DNA of 10,596 bases, taken from the NCBI GenBank assembly GCA_021785235.1, contig JAJYGB010000447.1, forward strand, positions 1 to 10,596. The letters run 5' to 3'. A program made the translations under genes and the position numbers. Each line of letters starts with the position of its first letter. Within the stretch, counting starts at the first letter, position 1. This DNA is from Bacteroidota bacterium (GTDB lineage: Bacteria > Bacteroidota > Kryptoniia > Kryptoniales > JAKASW01). Below are positions 1 through 7,000 of this stretch, piece after piece. Under the pieces are notes generated by a model. It ran no database searches. It saw only the letters and a program-made list of their open reading frames with translations, and was not told the origin of the DNA.

Positions 1-213
1 TCTCACGGCTCGCATGAGCAACGCCCCCAATAGGAGGAAGGGGCAAGAGTACTTCCTGAATATTTCTGCGATATTTTGTATCGAGTCTTGAATCAGCCAC
101 ACTCTGTTAATTTTAGCTAAAGTTTACCTTTCTCCATGTCAAATGCAAGAAATTTCAACATTAATGTGATAAATGTCTCACGTTCCTTAAGTTCGGGAGG
201 GGAGGCTCGTCCT
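1..213. other. AT-rich leader upstream of birA; no confident gene
   Basis: No frame is open across this stretch. The forward frames hit stops at 15-17 (TGA), 31-33 (TAG) and 89-91 (TGA). The frame ending at 31-33 could be the tail of an upstream gene, but ten codons are too few to judge. A purine-rich AGGAGGAAGGGG lies at 32-43 with no start codon at a sensible distance, and AGGAAG (35-40) could pair with CTTCCT (52-57). Bases 60-195 are clearly richer in A and T than the genes that follow, as expected of a promoter and untranslated leader. TTGAAT at 88-93 resembles a -35 box, but no good -10 sits at 16-18 bases from it, so I do not call a promoter. Confidence 0.5.
195..205 (+). promoter_or_regulatory. 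Strong Shine-Dalgarno that points to a TTG start for birA
   Basis: The run GGGAGGGGAGG ends 8 bases before an in-frame TTG at 214-216. This is the strongest anti-16S match near the gene and has normal spacing. The ATG at 136 is preceded by a pyrimidine-rich stretch (TTTACCTTTCTCC) with no SD match. Most other genes in the window have a recognisable SD, so a leaderless or SD-less start at 136 would be the exception. Confidence 0.6.
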
Positions 214-1017
214 TTGCTTTCCGGTCTTCCAGGGTTAAATTCTGGCACTGGTTTGAATTACGATATATACCGATTCGGCAAAATTGATTCGACGAACAGC
301 TACCTGCTCCAGCTGGGAGATGAGGGATTCCCCGAAGGGACCGTCGTCGTGGCAGATGAGCAGCTCAAAGGCCGTGGAAGATTTGGGAGAAGGTGGGAAG
401 CTGAACCTCTCTCAAGCCTGCTGTTTTCTATACTTCTCCGCCCCGCTTTTCTGCAGAGAGATGAGGTATTTATCCTGACATTTTCTGCGGCCGTGGCGGT
501 GGCTGAATCGTTGGAAGAGGTTGCTAATGTCAGGACGGAGGTGAAATGGCCTAATGATATCCTTATCGACTCGAAGAAGGTTTGCGGTTTGCTTCTGGAG
601 TCGAGCTTCGAAGCCGACAAACTGAACCACATTGTGCTGGGCATCGGGCTGAACGTGAATCAGACCTCATTCGCCGAGGAAATCAAAGAGAAAGCGATAT
701 CTCTCGTACTCTCAGCAGGGCGGAAGTTCGACCGCGACGAAATACTCTTCACAATACTCGGAAAATTTGCCACGATGTATGAAAATCTCAAAACGCGGGA
801 TTTCTACCAGGTGATGAAGAAATGGCGTGAACGGTCGAGCCTGTTCGGCCGGAGAATCACAGTCAAACTCGCGGACAGGACTTTTGAAGGAATCTTTGAC
901 GATGTCACGGACGACGGCTCGCTTATATTAAGGACATCCTCAGGTTTGCGGAAATTCACGGCCGGCGAAATATCAATTTCCCAAAATGTCCCGTCAGGGA
1001 CAGGAGACTCAAACTGA
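214..1017 (+). CDS. birA: Biotin-[acetyl-CoA-carboxylase] ligase, no HTH domain
   Basis: This enzyme activates biotin with ATP to biotinyl-5'-AMP and transfers it to the lysine of biotin carrier domains such as that of acetyl-CoA carboxylase, in the cytoplasm. Numbered from the TTG at 214 (267 residues), visible motifs are DSTN (25-28), the adenylate-binding loop KGRGRFGRRW (52-61), KWPND (111-115), KKVCGLLLES (121-130) and GIGLNVN (143-149), followed by the small C-terminal domain. There is no N-terminal helix-turn-helix, so it should be a monofunctional ligase and not a bio operon repressor. I prefer TTG 214 because of the SD at 195-205 and because homology begins only near DIYRFGKIDSTN. 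An in-frame ATG at 136 would add 26 residues of unconserved-looking, AT-rich sequence. The stop overlaps the coaX start as TGATG, which suggests translational coupling. Confidence 0.93.
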   Translation: MLSGLPGLNSGTGLNYDIYRFGKIDSTNSYLLQLGDEGFPEGTVVVADEQLKGRGRFGRRWEAEPLSSLLFSILLRPAFLQRDEVFILTFSAAVAVAESLEEVANVRTEVKWPNDILIDSKKVCGLLLESSFEADKLNHIVLGIGLNVNQTSFAEEIKEKAISLVLSAGRKFDRDEILFTILGKFATMYENLKTRDFYQVMKKWRERSSLFGRRITVKLADRTFEGIFDDVTDDGSLILRTSSGLRKFTAGEISISQNVPSGTGDSN

Positions 1018-1808
1018 TGCAGTTATTCATCGATGTCGGGAACACGCACACGCAATTCGGCGTCTACGAAAAAGGAAAACTCCAGCGCGACTACCGCGTC
1101 GCGAGCGAAGTTGTCCGGACCGAGGACGAGATCGGGATTGTCGTACTGTCGCTTCTCGAGCACGACGGGATAAAGTCGAGGAAGATTCGGGGCGTCGGAA
1201 TATCCTCTGTTGTTCCGAACCTTACGGGCATCCTCGAGAAAATGTCGCAGAAATACTTTGGCTGCACTCCGCTCGTCGTGAATTCAGATCTTGATCTTGG
1301 AATCGAGGTCGCGTACGACGAGCCGCGGGCGGTCGGGAGCGACAGGATCTGCGCCGCGGTGGCCGGCTACCGCAAGTACGGCGGTCCGCTGATAATCCTT
1401 GACTTCGGCACGGCGACAACCTTCGACGTGGTTTCCGCCGACGGGGTTTACCTCGGCGGGGCGATAGCTCCCGGCCTTGAAACCGGCGCAGCGGACCTCC
1501 AGAGGCGGGCGGCAAAGCTTCCCCGAATCGAGCTGCGTTTCCCTGACGAGGTCATCGGAAAGACCACTGTCAGGAGCATGCAGAGCGGTATTATGTTCGG
1601 CGCAATCGATGCCGTGGAAGGGATCGTCAGAAGAATAAAAGCCTCTCTGGGCACAGAAGCGAAAGTCGTTGCCACCGGTGGATACGCCAGAGTGATGTCA
1701 GCCCAGACGAAGATTATCGAACATATAGAACCGGCACTTGTCCTCGAAGGAGTCCGCATAATCTATGAAAAGAACGAAAAGGCAAGATCCAACCGCCCGC
1801 GCCGTTGA
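1017..1808 (+). CDS. coaX: Type III pantothenate kinase
   Basis: CoaX phosphorylates pantothenate with ATP, the first step of coenzyme A synthesis. The type III family belongs to the ASKHA fold, needs a monovalent cation and is known to escape CoA feedback inhibition. The sequence shows the N-terminal phosphate loop IDVGNTHTQFG (5-15), the GSDR motif (107-110) whose aspartate is the expected catalytic base, DFGTATTFDVV (129-139), GGAIAPGL (147-154), GKTTVRSMQSG (181-191) and the C-terminal ATGGYA (219-224). At 263 residues it is near family length. The last dozen residues (EKNEKARSNRPRR) are basic and look like an extension, and this is the part that overlaps the next gene. The start shares one base with the birA stop, and AGGAG at 1002-1006 lies 10 bases upstream. 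The birA-coaX pair links two cofactors used by acyl-CoA metabolism. Confidence 0.95.
   Translation: MQLFIDVGNTHTQFGVYEKGKLQRDYRVASEVVRTEDEIGIVVLSLLEHDGIKSRKIRGVGISSVVPNLTGILEKMSQKYFGCTPLVVNSDLDLGIEVAYDEPRAVGSDRICAAVAGYRKYGGPLIILDFGTATTFDVVSADGVYLGGAIAPGLETGAADLQRRAAKLPRIELRFPDEVIGKTTVRSMQSGIMFGAIDAVEGIVRRIKASLGTEAKVVATGGYARVMSAQTKIIEHIEPALVLEGVRIIYEKNEKARSNRPRR
1747..1752 (+). promoter_or_regulatory. Shine-Dalgarno inside coaX for the GNAT gene
   Basis: AAGGAG lies within the coaX coding sequence, 12 bases before the ATG at 1765. The spacing is a little long, but it favours the overlapping ATG over the alternative GTG at 1810, which begins just after the coaX stop and has no SD upstream. Confidence 0.5.
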
Positions 1809-2295
1809 AGTGAGGCCGCGCAGGCAGGAGCAGGCCCGATTTGTAATACGGAAGGCCAAAAGAAGCGATCTGGCCGCAGTCGTGAAGATGAGCAGCGGCG
1901 TGAAGGAAATCGAGAATTATCCCGGACAGAAGATGAAAGCCGAAGATTTTGCCCACTTCGTCCAGGGATACGGTGCGCTAATGCTCGTGGCAGTCGGCGC
2001 GCGGAGCGCCCACTCGAAAACGGAAATCGCAGGTTACGTGACCGTGTACAAATCTGATAATTACTTCTATCTCCCATATGCAGTAACGAAGAAAGAGTGG
2101 CGCCGTCGCGGTGTCGGCGGCGCTCTCCTCAGCGAAGTGGAGAGATTAGCGAAAGAGGAAAAGGTCGAGTATATTTTAATGAGCGTCTACGTTTATAATT
2201 CAAGTGTACACAATTTTCTCAGGGTGCGCGGTTATGTCCCGAGCAAGAGGCTTGTTCAATATTCGAAAACCATCACGACAAAAGGCAGAAAATGA
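1765..2295 (+). CDS. GNAT-family N-acetyltransferase, substrate unknown
   Basis: This is a GNAT-fold protein of 176 residues expected to move an acetyl or other acyl group from acyl-CoA to an amine. The fold begins at FVIRKAKRSDLAAVV (26-40). Strand beta4 is near EIAGYVTVYK (87-96), and the acetyl-CoA pyrophosphate loop is RRRGVGGALL (113-122), fitting R-x-x-G-x-G/A. The C-terminal NSSVHNFLRVRGYVPSKR (145-162) matches the usual N-x-x-(A/V)-x-x-(F/Y)-(Y/L)-x-x-x-G-(F/Y) ending. Residues 1-24 are rich in Arg and Lys and precede the domain. They are encoded by the 44-base overlap with coaX and the bases just after it, and a GTG at 1810 is the alternative start. The stop overlaps the next gene as ATGA. 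The sequence does not reveal the acceptor. A ribosomal-protein or small-molecule acetylase is equally possible. Confidence 0.85.
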   Translation: MKRTKRQDPTARAVEVRPRRQEQARFVIRKAKRSDLAAVVKMSSGVKEIENYPGQKMKAEDFAHFVQGYGALMLVAVGARSAHSKTEIAGYVTVYKSDNYFYLPYAVTKKEWRRRGVGGALLSEVERLAKEEKVEYILMSVYVYNSSVHNFLRVRGYVPSKRLVQYSKTITTKGRK

Positions 2296-3692
2296 GTAAA
2301 ACCGCCGGGCCGCGCGCCCACGCACCGTTAATAGTAAGCATATCCGGATTGAGGGGCGTCGTCGGAGATTCGCTGACCCCCGAGACTGTAATCAAGTACG
2401 CCAACGCCTTTGCCAGATTCTCCAAACGCAGGAAGATCGTAGTCGGTAGAGACGGCCGGTATCACGGCGAGATGCTTGCCGAACTACTCGTCGGCGCGCT
2501 CGCTGCGAACGGCTGCGACGTCGTTGACATAGGAGTCTGCCCTACTCCCACGGTGCAGCTTGCCGCCGAACATTCGGATGCGGCCGGCGGAGTGGCGGTC
2601 ACCGCGAGCCACAATCCGATGGAATGGAACGGGCTGAAGTTTGTCAACGGAGAGGGCGTGTTCCTTGACGCCGATGAGAACAAGGAATTATGGAAATTTG
2701 CCGCGATGGAACCGGAGTACGCTCCCTACAAGTCCACCGGAAAGATTGTCCACGATGATTTCTTCCTTCATGATCACATCAGACGGGTGCTCGCTATAAA
2801 ATCGGTGGATGTCGAGGCAATCCGCAGAAGGCATTTTAAAGTCGTAGTTGATTGCGTCAACGCGGGCGGGGCAGTGGTCGTGCCTGCCCTCCTGAACGAG
2901 CTCGGCTGCACGGTCGTAAAGATGAACTGCGATACGACCGGCAGGTTTCCCCGGAAGCCTGAACCGATACCAGAGAACCTTGGCGCCGTGATGGAGCGGG
3001 TCCGGCTTGAGAAGGCGGACCTCGGAATCGTGGTAGATCCCGATGTGGACCGTCTTGTGCTGATCACGGAGAAGGGGGAGCCCTTCAGTGAGGAGTACAC
3101 GATCGCCCAGGCCGTCAAGTTTATTTTTTCCAAAACCCCGTCGATGAACCGTATTGCCGCCGTCAACTTGTCGACGACTAGGGCCGTCGATGAAATCGCG
3201 CGGGAGTTGAACGGGAAGGTCTACCGGTCGGCTGTAGGCGAGATAAACGTGGTGAAGAAGATGAAAAAGGTAGGAGCCGTGATCGGTGGCGAAGGGAGCG
3301 GAGGCGTAATCCTTCCGGAAGTCCATTTTGGGCGCGACGCACTCGTCGGAGTCGTAATTACCCTGCAGCATCTTCTTGAATTCGGCGGAACTCTCTCGGA
3401 GCTGAAAGATTCGCTTCCCAGGTTCGAAATAGTCAAGATGAGAATAGATGTCGGAAAGAAAAATCCCGACAAGGTTATCGATGCCATACGGAAGAGCTAT
3501 TCGAAATTTAAGATGAACACGGAGGACGGGCTGAAGATCGATGCCCCGGACTACTGGGTCCATCTCAGAAAATCCAACACGGAGCCTATAATCAGAGTGC
3601 TGGCGGAGGCCGGCTCCCGGAAGGAAGCGGAATCGCGGGCTTCAGAGGTGATGAAGCTGGTCCGGAAGATTGTCGGGCCGGAGAAGTCCTGA
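2292..3692 (+). CDS. glmM: Phosphohexomutase, likely phosphoglucosamine mutase
   Basis: A member of the alpha-D-phosphohexomutase family (466 residues, normal length) that interconverts 1- and 6-phosphates of a hexose or glucosamine, probably supplying GlcN-1-P for UDP-GlcNAc and the cell wall. The N-terminal VSISGLRGVVGDSLTPE (15-31) opens domain 1. TASHNP (104-109) carries the catalytic phosphoserine S106. The Mg2+ loop is DPDVDR (249-254). The sugar-specificity loop is GGEGSGG (332-338), and the phosphate-binding loop RKSNTEPIIR (426-435) lies in domain 4. The GEGSGG loop and DPDVDR loop resemble the version usually annotated as GlmM in Bacteroidota and relatives. Phosphomannomutase or dual activity cannot be excluded from sequence. 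It overlaps its upstream neighbour by ATGA and its downstream neighbour by TGATG, with only a weak AAGG upstream, so coupling is likely. Confidence 0.92.
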   Translation: MSKTAGPRAHAPLIVSISGLRGVVGDSLTPETVIKYANAFARFSKRRKIVVGRDGRYHGEMLAELLVGALAANGCDVVDIGVCPTPTVQLAAEHSDAAGGVAVTASHNPMEWNGLKFVNGEGVFLDADENKELWKFAAMEPEYAPYKSTGKIVHDDFFLHDHIRRVLAIKSVDVEAIRRRHFKVVVDCVNAGGAVVVPALLNELGCTVVKMNCDTTGRFPRKPEPIPENLGAVMERVRLEKADLGIVVDPDVDRLVLITEKGEPFSEEYTIAQAVKFIFSKTPSMNRIAAVNLSTTRAVDEIARELNGKVYRSAVGEINVVKKMKKVGAVIGGEGSGGVILPEVHFGRDALVGVVITLQHLLEFGGTLSELKDSLPRFEIVKMRIDVGKKNPDKVIDAIRKSYSKFKMNTEDGLKIDAPDYWVHLRKSNTEPIIRVLAEAGSRKEAESRASEVMKLVRKIVGPEKS

Positions 3693-4081
3693 TGCCCCAT
3701 CTCGTCCTGATTGCCGATGACAACGCGGACAACATCCTGCTTCTCAGGAGGATCATCAGGCGTTCGGGAATCGACTGCGAATATATCGACGCGCAGAGCG
3801 GACGGGAGGCTTTGAAGCTTGCAATCGAAAGAAATCCGGAATTGATTCTGCTCGATATGAAGATGCCGGACATGGACGGTTATGAGGCTGCGGCTGCATT
3901 GAGGTCGAATGAGCCGACTAAACACATACCCGTCATTGCCGTCACCGCCCAGGCCATGCTGGGCGACAAGGAGAGAGCCCTCGCCGCCGGATGCGACGAA
4001 TATATGACCAAGCCGATTGATCCTGCCCTGCTTGTCGAAACGGTGAAGAGGTATCTTTCCACAGGAACTCCCGGAGGGTAG
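3692..4081 (+). CDS. Stand-alone response-regulator receiver protein
   Basis: A single CheY-like receiver domain of 129 residues with no output domain. The acidic pocket is D9-D10, the phosphoacceptor is D55 in LLDMKMPDMDG, the switch threonine is T85 (AVTAQ), and the conserved lysine is K107 in TKP. All catalytic positions are intact, so it should be phosphorylated. The DDNADN opening and the CDEYMTKPID ending place it with the DivK-like, PAS-kinase-associated single-domain regulators. The start overlaps the glmM stop (TGATG) with GGAG 8 bases upstream, and the hybrid kinase gene starts 1 base after its stop. That makes the kinase its most likely partner. It could act as a phosphate shuttle or sink, or by binding another protein. 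Nothing here tells which. Confidence 0.92.
   Translation: MPHLVLIADDNADNILLLRRIIRRSGIDCEYIDAQSGREALKLAIERNPELILLDMKMPDMDGYEAAAALRSNEPTKHIPVIAVTAQAMLGDKERALAAGCDEYMTKPIDPALLVETVKRYLSTGTPGG
4073..4078 (+). promoter_or_regulatory. Shine-Dalgarno for the hybrid kinase
   Basis: GGAGGG overlaps the last codons of the receiver gene and sits 4 bases before the ATG at 4083. It supports this start and implies that translation of the kinase is tied to that of the receiver protein. Confidence 0.55.
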
Positions 4082-4082
4082 G

Positions 4083-7000
4083 ATGAGCAAAAACAGAGGG
4101 CTGCTTTCACTCAGTATCGGGATCGGCGGGGCTTGGGTATTCGCCGTCCTTGTTGTGTTTCTCGGCCGCATGTACCACGTGTCGATGACGCGCGAGCTCC
4201 TCATTGACACGATCATTATCACCAACATGATCTCCGTCGCTATTTCTCTCTTCGCGTTCTCGAGGTACATAGTGTTGAGAGAAAGACTGCTGGAGTTCAT
4301 AGCGCTTGCGTTTCTTGTCGGCGGGTTCATAAGGATTGCCGGTGTCATTGTTTCCGATCTCGGAATTCTGGGAAGCCCGCAGCAGGCTTTCTTCTTCCAG
4401 ATCGCCGCCTGGCAAGGGGGCAGGTTCCTCCTGGCTCTCATGTTGGCAGTAGGAACGGTCCTGGTCTGGATCTATCCGAAACCGAAATCCACCCTGTTCG
4501 ATGTCTTCACCGGAGTGGTGATCGCCGGGATCATCGTAACGATCATCGTATTCGTTTCTCAGGGCCACACTTTCAGCGGTGAGATATCATCGATAAATAT
4601 GCGCCCTCTCACTCTTCTCGTGGCTGGCTTCTTTCTTATCTCTTTCTTCGGAGTCAGCCGGAATTACCTGAAGTACCCGACACTTTTCAATTACACGTTG
4701 AGTATCACCCTCTTCCTTCTAACCCTCGCGGGTCTAGTGGGATCGTTTTCCACAACCATGACCGACACGGCTTCCGTGGCCCATTTCGGAATGACGATGG
4801 TCGCGTACGTGATCGGGGCTGTCGGGAGCCTCGTCGATGTCGGCCAGATTTTCAGCGACTATGTCCGCAACTCCGATGGACTGAAAGCCGCCAACCAGGA
4901 GCTTCTCAAGTACCAGATCTATCTTGAGAAAGTCCCCGATCCGGTCAGAATCGTGAATGAAACCGGCTACACGCTCTATGTGAACCCCGCGTTTGAGAAA
5001 GTCTTCGGGTACACGCTCCAGGAGATGAGAGTTAAGCCGATCGACGAACTCTATGACCCGGCCGAGCGTGAGAAACTCGCAGGCGACGCCGACCTTGCAG
5101 ACCAGGGGAAGGGAAGCGAGTTTGAGCTCGCCGTTACAACCCGTGATGGAATGCAGGTCGATGCGCTTCTCAATTCCGCGCCTATAGTTATAGAAGGAAG
5201 GCTTCTCGGGACCATCACCGTCTACAGAGATATCACCAGGCGGAAGCAGCTTGAACACCACAACCAGGTTTTGAGCGCCGCGGTTGAAAATACCGACGAA
5301 GCGATCGCTCTCACGGACTCGGAAGGACTCGTTACATTTCTCAATACGGCCGCCGAGAGACTCTTCGGTTACTCACTGGACGAGTTACCGGGGCGGAGCC
5401 TTTGGGCTCTCGTCTCTCCGAGTTTCGGGTACAGCAAGGCGCGTGATATATACGTGCAGACCGTGCGAAACGGCGGCTGGAAAGGCGAGGTGCTGAACCG
5501 GAAAAAAGATGGGACTGAATATTACATCTCGCTGAGCACAAGCTCCATCAGAGACTCCAACGGGTCCATCATTGCGCTCGTGGGAATCTGCGAGGACATT
5601 ACCGACAAGAAATGGGAGGAGAAGCGGAAAGAGACCGCGTATCGCGTCGCTCAGCTTGCCTTCTCCAGCGGGAAGGTCATTGAACTGGCTGATTCAGCCG
5701 TAGCCCTCCTGATCGAAATACTCGGCGCCCCGCTGGGAGTTCTGTATTCCTACGATGAGGGTGCCATGACGCTTCAACTCCTCGCGCATCGAAACGCTCA
5801 GGGAAGGGCTCCCCTCATCCCACCCCTTCAGAGAATCGAATCCGGTCGGGAGACAAACGCGACTCGCGCGGCCAAGGTGTGCAAAATGGTTTATAGCCGG
5901 TCGCTTTCCGAGACGGAATTCTCGGAGTTCGAGGGCGAGCCGATCTTCCGCGAGTCGAACGGACTCATAAGCCTTCCGCTTGTCAGCTCCGGCGAACTTG
6001 TCGGCGTACTGCAGTACGTCTCGGTTGCAGCCCCCGGCAATATCAAGTATGAAGCGGACCTGGCCGAAGCGGCCGCGATTGAGCTTGCTGCTGGTATTCA
6101 GAGACTGAGGCTCGGCGGAAAAGTAGCTGAACAGGCAGACCAGCTTGAAAAAATCTTCGCGAGCGCCGCGGAGGGTATTGCCCTCGTTGACAAGCTCGGT
6201 AAGATCATACTCATGAACGAGGGTGGCAAGAAGACATTTGGAATCATTGAAATTCCGGAAGTGGGGTTTGCGGAATTCACCTGGACGCTCGGCATGCACA
6301 GGCTCGACGGAACCCCGCTCGCGGCAAACGACAATCCCGTGAAAATGGCCGCTCTCGAGGGCAAGGATATCCGAAACAGCGAGCTTATGATCAGGCGCAA
6401 CGGACTGGAACGAATCCTGTCCGTGAGTGCCTCTCCGCTCATCGACCCAGGCCGCCAGGTCAACGGCGCGGTCGTGATCTTCAGCGACATAACTGACCAG
6501 AAGAGAAATGAGCTGGCGATAAGAAAGCAGAACAGGAGGCTCTCCGTAATCAACAGGACAGCCCTCGCGGTCAAGGACGCGCTTGACGTATTTGAGATTC
6601 TAAACAAGAGCCTGACGAGGTTGCTTGAATTCGAAGGAGTATCAGCGGCGGCAGTTTACCTCCTTAACGAGACAACTGGCAACCTGAACCTCGCCGCCTC
6701 TTTAGGTTTTAGTTCTTCCTTTGTGAAGAACGAGAAAGTTCAATCACTTCCCCTTTCAACCGATGTCCTTTTTGAGGCGATGAAACTTGGAACGCCGCAG
6801 GTTGTTCCGGAGCTCGACGGCAGAGCAGAGCCAACAGTTGTGTTCGGCGCTTTCCACGCTGAAACGATGTCGTCGGCGGTTGTCGTACCGATCATCGGCA
6901 CACGCAAGGTGCACGGAGTGCTCCTGGCGGCTTCGAAAGAAAAAATGGAAGTCGCCGAATCGGATGTGGAGTTCTTCATGATGATCTCCCGCGTGCTCGG

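Noticed and set aside
32..43. AGGAGGAAGGGG as a ribosome site for a small gene
   Set aside because: No ATG, GTG or TTG follows at usable spacing in a frame that stays open.
986..1294. Forward open frame of 102 codons overlapping birA and coaX
   Set aside because: It is out of frame with both confident genes, Arg-rich and without motifs.
2688..3563. Long reverse-strand open frame of 291 codons opposite glmM
   Set aside because: It lies entirely antisense to a clear phosphohexomutase with all catalytic motifs. Its translation shows no recognisable domain and looks like a codon-bias shadow.
3551..4441. Reverse-strand open frame of 296 codons opposite glmM, the receiver gene and the kinase start
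   Set aside because: It crosses three confident + strand genes, and its translation has no family motif and low-complexity runs of Ser, Arg and Pro.
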